A stretch of 47,525 bases of DNA from an uncultured Lachnospira sp. GTDB taxonomy: Bacteria; Bacillota; Clostridia; Lachnospirales; Lachnospiraceae. The notes under the pieces were generated by a model that did no database searches, was not told where the DNA came from, and saw nothing but the letters and a program-made list of their open reading frames with translations. The number at the start of each line of letters is the position of its first letter. The first letter of the stretch is position 1. Shown here one piece after another: positions 32,129-41,348 of the stretch. Location of the stretch: assembly GCA_910587485.1 (NCBI GenBank), contig CAJUKN010000022.1, positions 1-47,525 of the forward strand, written 5' to 3'. The position numbers were made by a program, and so were the translations under genes.

Positions 32129-33817
32129 GTGAGAAGAATAGAAATATCCACTGGTGATTTTCTAAAAAATGCAGGTATTGTTGGACTAAAGTATTTGCTT
32201 GACAATTCAGAGGCAGATGAGGGGATTGTTTATGGAATTACTGATGATGAGCAAGGTTTGTGGATTGACAGTGAATATATTGAAAATGCTGATTGGACAC
32301 AACTATATTTTAATGCGTTTGTAAAGAAGTATGGTTCATCGACCGCTTATCAGGCAGTATTAGACAAAATAGACAATATCTTAGAAAAATTGGAAAATGA
32401 AAATTGGGATATAAGTTGTAAAGAAAATTTAAAGTTCATTAAAGAAGAGTTGAAGTTTATTAATGAGAAACTGCTGTCAAATAGTTATAAGTCTGGGTTT
32501 GAAAATATCAGACAGGATATAGAAAATCCAGATGTATATGAACTGTTGAAAAGTAGTAAGCTAAAAGAAAATATGGAAAAAGAAGATCTGCACAAACGAT
32601 TGCAAGATTTAAAAAATTTCTTAAAGCAGCCTTTGTGTAAAGAAACTTTTTCAATGAAAAGTATTATTTATAATTATATTAATCGTTTTTGGGATAATAA
32701 AAGTTTTCTATTAATTGCAAATGCTTCTAAAGATATGAAAAAAATATTTGATGCAGATTTTTCTGAACCATTAAAATTGTATGTTAAAAAAGAAGATAAA
32801 AAATCAAAAGATATGTGTATTGATTGTAATAGACAAATAGACTCAAAAGATAGAGTGTCTATTGCATTTATGAAAGAACAAGCAGATGATTTGAATAGAA
32901 AACGCTCCGCCTTTTGGAATTGTAAAGTTGATGCATATTTGTGTCCTATCTGTGCGTTTATTTATTCATTAGTACCTTTAGGATTTACGTTAGTAGGAAA
33001 GACATTTGTTTTTGTAAATATGAATCAGAATGTTACACAATTATTAACTGTAAATCCTTCATCAGGTAAATTGGTTTATACTGCCCAGCAAGAAGAAAAT
33101 GAAAAATATTCTTCATGGGTAGCAAGAACGATTGATTTATTATTACAAGAAAAGAGCAAAGAACTAGGAAATATACAGGTTGTGACACGAGGAATAGGAG
33201 AAAATGAACGATATACATTTGATATAATGCCTAGGGATATACTTATATTATTTAATGATAAAGATGTTAGAGATGATTTGGATAAGTTAAGTAAATCTCC
33301 TTATGTAAAAGTTGGAAAAGATTTTTGGAATATACATGAAAATGTTATTCTAAATATTTTAAGGTATCATAATCAGTATAAAATAATTAATCAGTTGCTT
33401 AAGATAGCAATAGAAAATGAAGCAATTTTATTTAAGGCAAGAGTGATATATGATATTCAGTTAAAAATAAATTTATTACAAAAAAATAAAAAAAATGGAG
33501 GTGAACTAATGAATCGTTACATAATAAGAGAAAAAGGATATGAGCTAAGAAGTGTTTTATTAAAGGCAAAAGGAAGCAATGATGATGCCTGCATTCGAGG
33601 CACTATATATCAATTGTTAAATGCTTTATCCGTAGGCAATGTAGAGCATTTTATGGAAGTAATTATGCGAATTTACTGTTCTACAAAACTTCAAGTTCCA
33701 AATACATTTATTGAATTTTTAAAAGATAGAGATACATTTGTAGAATATGGATATGCTTTCTTGTTAGGATTACAAGGAAGTCATTACGAAAAAAAGGAGG
33801 AAAAGATAGATGAGTAG
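32129..33817 (+). CDS. cas8b1: Type I-B Cas8b1/Cst1 Cascade large subunit
   Basis: 562 residues with two Cys-x2-Cys knuckles, CIDC (about 230) and CPIC (about 272), spaced as in Cst1-type large subunits. Large subunits recognise the PAM and recruit Cas3. Translation starts at GTG behind AGGAGGTGAG, which overlaps the cas6 stop. It overlaps cas7 by eight bases. Sequence conservation in this family is low, so the call also rests on position between cas6 and cas7. Confidence 0.85.
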   Translation: MRRIEISTGDFLKNAGIVGLKYLLDNSEADEGIVYGITDDEQGLWIDSEYIENADWTQLYFNAFVKKYGSSTAYQAVLDKIDNILEKLENENWDISCKENLKFIKEELKFINEKLLSNSYKSGFENIRQDIENPDVYELLKSSKLKENMEKEDLHKRLQDLKNFLKQPLCKETFSMKSIIYNYINRFWDNKSFLLIANASKDMKKIFDADFSEPLKLYVKKEDKKSKDMCIDCNRQIDSKDRVSIAFMKEQADDLNRKRSAFWNCKVDAYLCPICAFIYSLVPLGFTLVGKTFVFVNMNQNVTQLLTVNPSSGKLVYTAQQEENEKYSSWVARTIDLLLQEKSKELGNIQVVTRGIGENERYTFDIMPRDILILFNDKDVRDDLDKLSKSPYVKVGKDFWNIHENVILNILRYHNQYKIINQLLKIAIENEAILFKARVIYDIQLKINLLQKNKKNGGELMNRYIIREKGYELRSVLLKAKGSNDDACIRGTIYQLLNALSVGNVEHFMEVIMRIYCSTKLQVPNTFIEFLKDRDTFVEYGYAFLLGLQGSHYEKKEEKIDE

Positions 33818-34691
33818 AGAAGGTTTAACATTCACAATGATTTTTCTTGCGGAGAGCGCAAATTATGGAGAGGGAGTTGGCAATATTTCAACATTGAAGA
33901 AAATGTCCAGAGGAAATTATGAACAATATACATATATTTCAAGACAAGCAATGCGTTATAATATTATTCAACAGTTAGGCTGGGATAATACGCCAGTAGA
34001 TGGCAAAAGCGGTGTTGTTCAATTTGACCCATCAGCAACTATTAAGGAATTTGCAGAGATTGATTTATTTGGTTATATGAAAACGACTTCTAAAAAAGAT
34101 GGAAAGGACAAAGGCGGAGCATCAACAAGAAATGCTGTTGTAAGACTTAGTAATGCCATTGCTTTGGAACCTTATCAAAGTGACTTGGAATTTTTAACGA
34201 ATATGGGATTGGCAAAAAGGCAGAATTTAGAAAATGGAATTGCTCAAAGTGAAATTCATCGCTCTTTTTATACTTATACCATTACTATTGACCTTGATAA
34301 AATTGGTATTGATGGAGAAATTTGCATATCACAGGAAGAAAAAGCACAACGAGTAAAAGATTTATTGGATACAATTCAATTTTTATATCGAGATATTAAA
34401 GGAAGACGAGAAAATTTAGCACCAGTGTTTGTTGTAGGTGGACGATATGCAAGAAAAAATCCGTTTTTTGAAAATCGTATTCTTTTAAATAAAGGAAAAG
34501 TTCAAATTGATACATTGACAGAAATTATAGAGAGCAGCAGTGATATAAAGGACAATACTTTTGTAGGGGCAGCAAGTGGAATTTTTGAAAATGATGCTGA
34601 ATTGAAGCAAACATTACATTCAAAGACAATTGCGGAAGTATTTAGTCATTTAAAGAAAGAAGTGGATGAATATTATGGAGAGAGCAATTAG
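33810..34691 (+). CDS. cas7: Type I-B Cas7 (Cst2/DevR family) Cascade backbone
   Basis: 293 residues. The start, GLTFTMIFLAESANYGEGVG followed by NISTLKKM, and the internal YISRQAMRYNI, DLFGYM and STRNAVVRLSNAIALEPY are characteristic of Cst2/DevR Cas7 proteins, which coat the crRNA in multiple copies. The C-terminal part has FVVGGRYARKNPFF. It overlaps both neighbours. Confidence 0.92.
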   Translation: MSREGLTFTMIFLAESANYGEGVGNISTLKKMSRGNYEQYTYISRQAMRYNIIQQLGWDNTPVDGKSGVVQFDPSATIKEFAEIDLFGYMKTTSKKDGKDKGGASTRNAVVRLSNAIALEPYQSDLEFLTNMGLAKRQNLENGIAQSEIHRSFYTYTITIDLDKIGIDGEICISQEEKAQRVKDLLDTIQFLYRDIKGRRENLAPVFVVGGRYARKNPFFENRILLNKGKVQIDTLTEIIESSSDIKDNTFVGAASGIFENDAELKQTLHSKTIAEVFSHLKKEVDEYYGESN

Positions 34692-35382
34692 GGTTGAATG
34701 TTTCCAAAATTTAGTGAATTATAGAAAACCAAGTAGTTTTATTATTAAAGAGTCGTATCCTTTACCGCCATATTCAACTGTGTTGGGAATGATTCATGCA
34801 ATATGTGGTTATTCCGAATTTCATTCAATGAAAATAAGCATTCAAGGGAAAAATACAGGTTCAGTATCAGAATTATATACAAGATATTCCTTTAATTTTG
34901 ATACAAAGTATGATGTTACTCGTCATCAATTTTATTTTCAAAAAGAGGATAAATGTTATGGAGCATTTAAGGGAATTGCTCATGTAGAACTTATTTGTAA
35001 TAATGAACTGATTTTGCATATTGTTCCTTCGGAAAGTGATTTTGATATGGTTTATCAGTCTTTGCAAAATCCTTTGGTTTATCCAGCGCTTGGCAGACAT
35101 GAAGATATTTTAGATATTAAAAAGGTGGAGATTGTAGAACTGAAAGAAGCAGAAGATGCAACAACAAAAAATAATATTTATATTCCTGTTGATTCTGATA
35201 TTGATATGGGAAATATGAGTTTTACAATTTATACTCTTACAAAAGAGTATGAAATAACATCACAAGGTTTTAGACGTTGGAAAGTAGATGGTGGAAAAGT
35301 GAAAGCATACTATTATCCACAAGGTGAAGCAATAAATAATGTGCTTGTTGATATATATGATGATATTGTTGTATTAGCATAA
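34666..35382 (+). CDS. cas5: Type I-B Cas5
   Basis: 238 residues. RVECFQNLVNYRKPSSFIIK and SYPLPPYSTVLGMIHAICGY are the Cas5 N-terminal RAMP strand and the PPxSTxxGMI motif. Cas5 binds the crRNA 5' handle in Cascade. Two in-frame ATGs (34666, 34675) are possible; the second gives the usual MERAIRVE start. It overlaps the cas7 end. Confidence 0.9.
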   Translation: MNIMERAIRVECFQNLVNYRKPSSFIIKESYPLPPYSTVLGMIHAICGYSEFHSMKISIQGKNTGSVSELYTRYSFNFDTKYDVTRHQFYFQKEDKCYGAFKGIAHVELICNNELILHIVPSESDFDMVYQSLQNPLVYPALGRHEDILDIKKVEIVELKEAEDATTKNNIYIPVDSDIDMGNMSFTIYTLTKEYEITSQGFRRWKVDGGKVKAYYYPQGEAINNVLVDIYDDIVVLA

Positions 35383-35459
35383 TAGGCAAGTGAATATATT
35401 AATAGATACATTTTGGATTATATTTATAAAATATGAATATTACATAGGAGGAATAATAA

Positions 35460-37802
35460 ATGGAATATTATGCAAAATCACCAACATTTGTTTTGAAAGA
35501 ACAAAATAAAAAAGAAATATTAAAAAAGTTGGAAAGTGTCATTGATGTATTTTATGATGAATTGGAAGAACAAGATGGTTGTATATTGCAAGATTATAAG
35601 GAAAAATTATTAAAAAAAAATATTAAAGTTGAACATAAAACCTTAATAGAACATTTACAAGATATAGTGAAATGTGCTTACAATTTTTTTGAATTATATG
35701 GAGAATATTTTAGTGAAAAAGAAAAAAAATTGATTATAGATGCATGTAAGTTACATGACATTGGAAAAGCAAATTATATTTTTCAAACAAAAGTAAATCC
35801 AAAATTGAAAAAAGAAAAGACACCTCAAATTCCACATGGGTTTTTAAGTGCTATTATTTTATCAAAAAAAGCGTTTTTGCAAGATAATCCTCAATATAAT
35901 TCTGAAGATTTCAACATTTTACTTACAGCAATTTATTATCATCATAACCGTAAAGATATCTATAAAGCAGATGAAATAAAACATTATTGTGAACGATTTT
36001 ATATTGATAATATAAAACAATATTTGAAAGATGATAATGTAGGCATACATATTAGCAATAGAAATTTTTTATTATTTTCAGACCAGAAAAGTAGAGGAAC
36101 TGTAGCTGTAAATGAAGATGTATGGTGCAAATATATGCTTATTAAAGGAATGTTAAATAAATTTGATTGGACAGTTAGTGCAGGATATGAAAATGCAGAA
36201 ATTGCCACAGATATGATTGAAAAAAAATTGTGTCATAATATAGAAATAAAATGGGTAGGAAATTTTAAACCAGCTCAACAATTTATGATTGAAAATAAAG
36301 ATAATAATGTGATTATCATTGCTCCTACTGGGAGTGGCAAAACAGAAGCCGCACTTATGTGGATTAATGGGGAAAAAGGATTTTATACACTTCCATTAAA
36401 AGTTTCTTCTAATGCGATTTATAAAAGAATTAAAGAGGAGTATCAATATCAAGATGTGGCACTTCTTCATTCAGATAGTATGAATAGTTATCTTAAGGAA
36501 TCAGAAGAAGGTTTAGAGAATGGTTATAAAAATTATGAACAGGCAAAATTATTTTCTTATCCTCTAACAGTGTGTACAGTAGACCAATTATTTAAATTTG
36601 TTTATAAAGCATTAGGAACAGAGATTTTTGCGGCAACTTTAAAATATTCTAAGATTGTTATTGATGAAATTCAATCATATTCTCCTCGAATTGTTGCTGC
36701 ATTAATATTTGGTTTGTCAGAAATTAAACGTATGGGTGGAAAATTTGCAATTATAACAGCAACATTCCCTCCTGTATTAAAATATTTTATGAAGAAAAGC
36801 GGACTATTAGAAACAAGGGATTATGTTTGGCATGATTTTTCAGATAATGAATTAGTAAAAAGACATAGACTTCAAGTTATAGAGGGTGATTTTGATATTG
36901 ATGAAATAGTACAAACAGCAAATGAAAAAAAGGTTCTTATTATCTGTAATACCGTATCAAAAGCACAACATATATATCAAGAAATGAATAAGGAAGAAAT
37001 AAAGGCAGGATTACTTCATTCACGATTTATTAGAAAGCATAGAAATATTTTAGAAAAAAATATTATGGATTTTTCTAATGATGAAACAGCAACAGGAATT
37101 TGGATAACAACACAAATTGTTGAGGCAAGTTTAGATATTGATTTTGATATTCTATATACAGAAATGTGTACAGCAGATAGTTTACTTCAAAGAATGGGAC
37201 GATGTAATAGAAAAGGAAAAAAGGATACATTGTATCCTAATATTATTATTTATCATAATTGTTCTGGACGTGGGACAGTGTATGATAAAGATATTTATGA
37301 CCGTTCAATAAGTTTATTAAAGAGAAAAGATGGACAATTATTTTCTGAAGTGGATAAAGTAAGTTATATCAATGATGTGTATGATATAGAACAAATACAA
37401 GATACAAAGTATTTTAGTCAAATTGAAAAGAATATACAACATTTTAGAGAGCTTAAACCAACAGATTATGATGATAAAGAAGCACAAAAAGATTTTAGAG
37501 ATATTAAGAGCATTACAGTGATTCCTGATACAATTTATAATCAAAATTATGAAATTATACAAAGTATTAAGGAATTGATGGAAATATCACATGTTGGTAA
37601 AAGTATCCGAAAATTATTAAAAATGAAGATTGCAGATATGACATTAAGTTTAAATAGTATTTATCGTATTCCTGATGGTATAGATAAAGATACGATTGGA
37701 TTTTTTGATATTCATCGAACAAGGCTAAAATATGATTTTGATGGAAATAGAGGATGTGGACTATTGTTAGATAAGGTAGAAGATGAAGATTATTTCGTAT
37801 AG
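35460..37802 (+). CDS. cas3: Cas3 nuclease-helicase (HD domain fused to helicase)
   Basis: 780 residues. The HD nuclease comes first, with KLHDIGKAN (His99-Asp100) and YYHHNRKD near 165. The SF2 helicase follows: Walker A IAPTGSGKTEAALM (about 286-298), DEIQS box (about 402), TATFPP, TTQIVEASLDIDFD and QRMGRCNRKGK (about 577). All motifs look intact, so interference should be functional. It lies 77 bases after cas5 behind AGGAGGAATAA. It degrades DNA marked by Cascade. Confidence 0.96.
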   Translation: MEYYAKSPTFVLKEQNKKEILKKLESVIDVFYDELEEQDGCILQDYKEKLLKKNIKVEHKTLIEHLQDIVKCAYNFFELYGEYFSEKEKKLIIDACKLHDIGKANYIFQTKVNPKLKKEKTPQIPHGFLSAIILSKKAFLQDNPQYNSEDFNILLTAIYYHHNRKDIYKADEIKHYCERFYIDNIKQYLKDDNVGIHISNRNFLLFSDQKSRGTVAVNEDVWCKYMLIKGMLNKFDWTVSAGYENAEIATDMIEKKLCHNIEIKWVGNFKPAQQFMIENKDNNVIIIAPTGSGKTEAALMWINGEKGFYTLPLKVSSNAIYKRIKEEYQYQDVALLHSDSMNSYLKESEEGLENGYKNYEQAKLFSYPLTVCTVDQLFKFVYKALGTEIFAATLKYSKIVIDEIQSYSPRIVAALIFGLSEIKRMGGKFAIITATFPPVLKYFMKKSGLLETRDYVWHDFSDNELVKRHRLQVIEGDFDIDEIVQTANEKKVLIICNTVSKAQHIYQEMNKEEIKAGLLHSRFIRKHRNILEKNIMDFSNDETATGIWITTQIVEASLDIDFDILYTEMCTADSLLQRMGRCNRKGKKDTLYPNIIIYHNCSGRGTVYDKDIYDRSISLLKRKDGQLFSEVDKVSYINDVYDIEQIQDTKYFSQIEKNIQHFRELKPTDYDDKEAQKDFRDIKSITVIPDTIYNQNYEIIQSIKELMEISHVGKSIRKLLKMKIADMTLSLNSIYRIPDGIDKDTIGFFDIHRTRLKYDFDGNRGCGLLLDKVEDEDYFV

Positions 37803-37871
37803 AATAAGTGATTAAAAGAATTTTTTATTATTGCTTTGTGGGTTTGCTAAATCGAACAGATAGGTGTAAAT

Positions 37872-38366
37872 ATGGAAAAACGGATTACAGGAGTAATGAT
37901 TTATTATTACTTTATTTGTAAAAGAAAATTATGGTATTTTATACATGAAATTAATATGGAAAGTGAAAATGAGAATGTTATGCTTGGAAAATTATTAGAT
38001 GAGAATAGTTATAAAAGAGATGACAAGCATATTAATATTGACAATGTTATTAGTATTGATTTTATAAGAGAGCAGAAAGAACTACATGAAATCAAGAAAA
38101 GTCGAGCAATCGAAGAAGCCGGAATATGGCAAGTAAAATATTATCTATATTATTTAAAACAACGAGGAGTAACAGAGGTAAAAGCAAAAATTGATTATCC
38201 CTTATTAAAAAAAAATCTTGTTGTTGAATTGCAAGATGATGATGAAAAACAATTACAAGAAATAATACAAGAAATTCTTATTTTAAAGAAACAAGAACAA
38301 ATACCTAAATTTGATACAAAAAAGATATGTGCAAAGTGTGCATACCATGATTTGTGTTTTGTGTGA
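37872..38366 (+). CDS. cas4: Cas4 exonuclease
   Basis: 164 residues. The [4Fe-4S] cysteines are visible: one in the N-terminal FICKRKLWYF and three in the C-terminal KICAKCAYHDLC. The RecB-like core has the IDYPLLKKNLVVEL segment. Cas4 trims and orients new spacers so that the PAM is correct. A 69-base gap separates it from cas3. Confidence 0.92.
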   Translation: MEKRITGVMIYYYFICKRKLWYFIHEINMESENENVMLGKLLDENSYKRDDKHINIDNVISIDFIREQKELHEIKKSRAIEEAGIWQVKYYLYYLKQRGVTEVKAKIDYPLLKKNLVVELQDDDEKQLQEIIQEILILKKQEQIPKFDTKKICAKCAYHDLCFV

Positions 38367-38407
38367 CAATAAGAAAAAGTACTTAAATTAGAAACATAGG
38401 AGGAAAT

Positions 38408-39400
38408 ATGGGACAAAGCTTTTATGTATATAATAATGGGGACTTAAGAAGAAAAGATAATACATTACAGTTTACATCTTTTGAGGGTGAAAAGAGAGAT
38501 ATTCCCATAGAACGAATAGATGATATTTATGTAATGTCTGAAATGACATTTAATACATCTTTTATAAGCTATATATCACAATATGGCATACCTATTCATT
38601 TTTTTAATTATTACAATTTTTATACAGGCAGTTTTTATCCAAAAGAAAAATTACTTGCTGGTCAATTGTTAGTAAAACAGGTAACATATTATTCAGATTA
38701 TAAAAAACGAATTGTGATTGCTCGAAAGTTTATTGAAGCGGCAGCAGATAATATTTATAGAAATTTACGATATTATAATGGGCGGGGAAAAGATGTTTCC
38801 AATTATATGTTAGAAGTAGATAGTTTAAGAAAGAAAATACCAAGTACAGAATCTATTGAGGAATTAATGGGAATAGAGGGAAACATTAGGAAACATTATT
38901 ATAAGGCATGGAATGTTATTGTAAACCAAGAGATTCATTTTGAAAAACGAGTGATGCATCCGCCAGATAATATGATAAATTCATTAATTTCATTTGTTAA
39001 TTCATTGATTTATTCAAAAGTCTTAAGTGAAGTGTATCATACACAAATCAATCCAACTGTAAGTTATTTGCATGAACCGGGTGTGCGTAGATACTCCTTA
39101 TGTTTAGATATTGCAGAAGTTTTTAAGCCACTTATAGGAGATAGGTTGATTTTTTCTTTATTAAATCGAAAACAAATTACAGAAGATAGCTTTACAAAAG
39201 AATTAAATTTTTTACATTTGAAAAAGGAAAGTTCAAGATTAATTGCACGAGAATTAGAAGAACGATTAAAAAAGACAATTATGCACAAAGAACTTGAAAG
39301 ACAAGTGAGTTATCAGTATTTGATACGACTTGAAGTTTATAAGTTAATTAAACATTTAATTGGTGAAAAAGAATATGAAGGGTTTAAAATATGGTGGTAA
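38408..39400 (+). CDS. cas1: Cas1 integrase
   Basis: 330 residues of type I-B Cas1. Metal-binding residues are present in ELMGIEGNIRKHYYKAW (Glu), YLHEPGVRRYSLCLD (His) and IAEVFKP after the Asp. AGGAGGAAAT precedes the ATG. Cas2 starts three bases after its stop codon. Confidence 0.96.
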   Translation: MGQSFYVYNNGDLRRKDNTLQFTSFEGEKRDIPIERIDDIYVMSEMTFNTSFISYISQYGIPIHFFNYYNFYTGSFYPKEKLLAGQLLVKQVTYYSDYKKRIVIARKFIEAAADNIYRNLRYYNGRGKDVSNYMLEVDSLRKKIPSTESIEELMGIEGNIRKHYYKAWNVIVNQEIHFEKRVMHPPDNMINSLISFVNSLIYSKVLSEVYHTQINPTVSYLHEPGVRRYSLCLDIAEVFKPLIGDRLIFSLLNRKQITEDSFTKELNFLHLKKESSRLIARELEERLKKTIMHKELERQVSYQYLIRLEVYKLIKHLIGEKEYEGFKIWW

Positions 39401-39403
39401 AAT

Positions 39404-39682
39404 ATGTATGTTGTATTGGTGTATGATATAAGTCAAAATAATAATGGGCAGAAGCGTTGGTCACATGTTTTTAAAATTTGTAAAAAATATTTATCACATA
39501 TTCAAAATTCTGTTTTTGAGGGAGAAATTTCTAAAGTTCAACTTGTAAAATTACAACAAGATTTAAAACCATATATTGATAAAAAAGAAGATTCTGTAAT
39601 TATTTTTAAAAGTCGTCAAGAAAGATGGTTAGATAAAGAAATGTGGGGCAAAGAAGATGACAAAACTAGTTTTTTTTTATAA
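39404..39682 (+). CDS. cas2: Cas2 adaptation protein
   Basis: 92 residues with the MYVVLVYDIS start (Asp8), KICKKYLSHIQNSVFEGEIS and IIFKSRQ typical of Cas2, which holds Cas1 dimers on the prespacer. It is the last cas gene; the CRISPR leader follows directly. Confidence 0.95.
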   Translation: MYVVLVYDISQNNNGQKRWSHVFKICKKYLSHIQNSVFEGEISKVQLVKLQQDLKPYIDKKEDSVIIFKSRQERWLDKEMWGKEDDKTSFFL

Positions 39683-39714
39683 TATTGTCGATAGTTGATA
39701 AGGTTAAAAATAGG

Positions 39715-39820
39715 GGAGGTTGACAATATAATTTAGTATTGGATTTTGTAGGTGTGTGTGATATTATTAGGATAAAGTGATTGTTTAAATATGATTATAA
39801 GGAAGGAGGTCGACAAAATA
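39715..39820 (+). promoter_or_regulatory. CRISPR leader with a duplicated motif
   Basis: GGAGGTTGACAATATA (39715-39730) recurs as GGAGGTCGACAAAATA (39805-39820), 90 bases apart. Between them TTGGAT (39739-39744), 17 bases, TATTAT (39762-39767) could be the array promoter. The leader position is supported by the degenerate repeat at the opposite end of the array. Confidence 0.45.
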
Positions 39821-39862
39821 GGTAGTGTTTTAAGCGAGTTAATAGGGTGTTTTGTGGAGTTG

Positions 39863-41013
39863 GTTTTAATAGTGACATAGTGGAATGTAAATTAAGCTGC
39901 CTTAGCAATAAATATCAAATTAGCATCCGGTTTTAATAGTGACATAGTGGAATGTAAATGAAAACTATCTTGCACACTGTCTGTATCTCCATCGTTTTAA
40001 TAGTGACATAGTGGAATGTAAATTTCTGACATTATTTTATCTTTTCGCATTTTAGTACTGTTTTAATAGTGACATAGTGGAATGTAAATTTCTTTATCTT
40101 TCTTTCTTTTTATTATAACACAAAAGTTTTAATAGTGACATAGTGGAATGTAAATTGCTTTCAATGATACCGAACAATGCTTGCGTGGACGTTTTAATAG
40201 TGACATAGTGGAATGTAAATTATAAAACAATAAAAAGCCTGCGGAAACCGCAAGCCGTTTTAATAGTGACATAGTGGAATGTAAATCGCATACAATTCTT
40301 GATATTTTGTCATAATCCTTTGGGTTTTAATAGTGACATAGTGGAATGTAAATCATATATAGCACAATCCATATTCGTGCCGTTCCGAGGTTTTAATAGT
40401 GACATAGTGGAATGTAAATCTTGTAACCGTTCGCCACATCTGCAAGTCCACAAAGTTTTAATAGTGACATAGTGGAATGTAAATGATTTGCATTCATTAA
40501 GCTTATGCAAAGCATTAAGTGTTTTAATAGTGACATAGTGGAATGTAAATTGCCTAGCGGCGAGCGTTTAAAGGGTCAAGGGTGAAGTTTTAATAGTGAC
40601 ATAGTGGAATGTAAATCTTGTTGCAACGCTTAACAAACGTAATAAAGAAATTGTTTTAATAGTGACATAGTGGAATGTAAATGTGAGATGAAAGTATTGG
40701 TCTTGAATTTCCAGATATTCGTTTTAATAGTGACATAGTGGAATGTAAATTTCATTGCAAGTTGGGAATGGTTCAGGCAATGTATGTTTTAATAGTGACA
40801 TAGTGGAATGTAAATCTTATTATTTCCACAACGCTGAAATTTCCCTTATAGTTTTAATAGTGACATAGTGGAATGTAAATTTGGGCATTTGCACGTATCC
40901 AAGCCCTAAAACTTTCGTTTTAATAGTGACATAGTGGAATGTAAATGATGTTACCCTTATTCTTGTTCGTATTCTTGAGAAAGTTTTAATAGATACATAG
41001 TGGAATTATAAAT
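39863..41013 (+). CRISPR. CRISPR array, 18 repeats and 17 spacers, subtype I-B
   Basis: The 30-base repeat reads GTTTTAATAGTG, ACATAGTG, GAATGTAAAT. It starts at 39863, 39930, 39994, 40060, 40126, 40191, 40257, 40324, 40390, 40455, 40521, 40587, 40653, 40721, 40786, 40851, 40917 and 40983. The first 17 copies are identical; the last (40983-41013) is degenerate and 31 bases long, marking the trailer end. Spacers are 34-38 bases, all different. The newest spacers should be next to the leader (39893 onward). The array lies on the same strand as, and directly after, the cas operon. Confidence 0.98.
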
Positions 41014-41192
41014 TAAAGTTATATAATATTATCCATATTTTTTATTTTTAATATAAATAAATATAAAATATTATTCAAAAATAGTATAACTTTCAGGATT
41101 CTATAATTTGATAAAAACTTTAAAATTCTAAACATTACGCAAATACTGAAATTGTAAAAAATCAAATCATTCTTTTAAATTTTCTGAAAATT

Positions 41193-41235
41193 TTAGCACT
41201 CACCTCTTGACAGTGCTAACAATACATGATATAAC
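41193..41235 (+). promoter_or_regulatory. CIRCE operator overlapping the clpB promoter
   Basis: TTAGCACTC (41193-41201), nine bases, CAGTGCTAA (41211-41219) is a CIRCE element with one mismatch (C for G). TTGACA (41207-41212), 17 bases, TATAAC (41230-41235) is the promoter; its -35 box overlaps the operator and explains the mismatch. HrcA repression is therefore expected. The transcript starts near 41242, so the ATG at 41241 cannot be the start of clpB. Confidence 0.88.
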
Positions 41236-41348
41236 ATCAAATGAAAGCGAATAATACATTGAAATTAACATATCTTATATATGTTCCTATAAAATGTAAA
41301 CGCTTTCAAAATGAGTTTTTATCAAAAGAACAAGAGGGAGGCAAGGTT

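Noticed and set aside
35999..36208. Minus-strand ORFs within the cas3 gene (also 37338-37562)
   Set aside because: Antisense shadows of an intact Cas3 with all HD and helicase motifs.
40310..40510. Minus-strand ORF of 66 codons with repeated LHSTMSLLKP segments
   Set aside because: The repeated peptide is only the translation of CRISPR repeats; there is no ribosome binding site.
41241..41348. 36-codon N-terminal extension of ClpB
   Set aside because: Its ATG coincides with the predicted transcription start of the CIRCE promoter, and ClpB proteins start at the later ATG behind GAGGGAGG.
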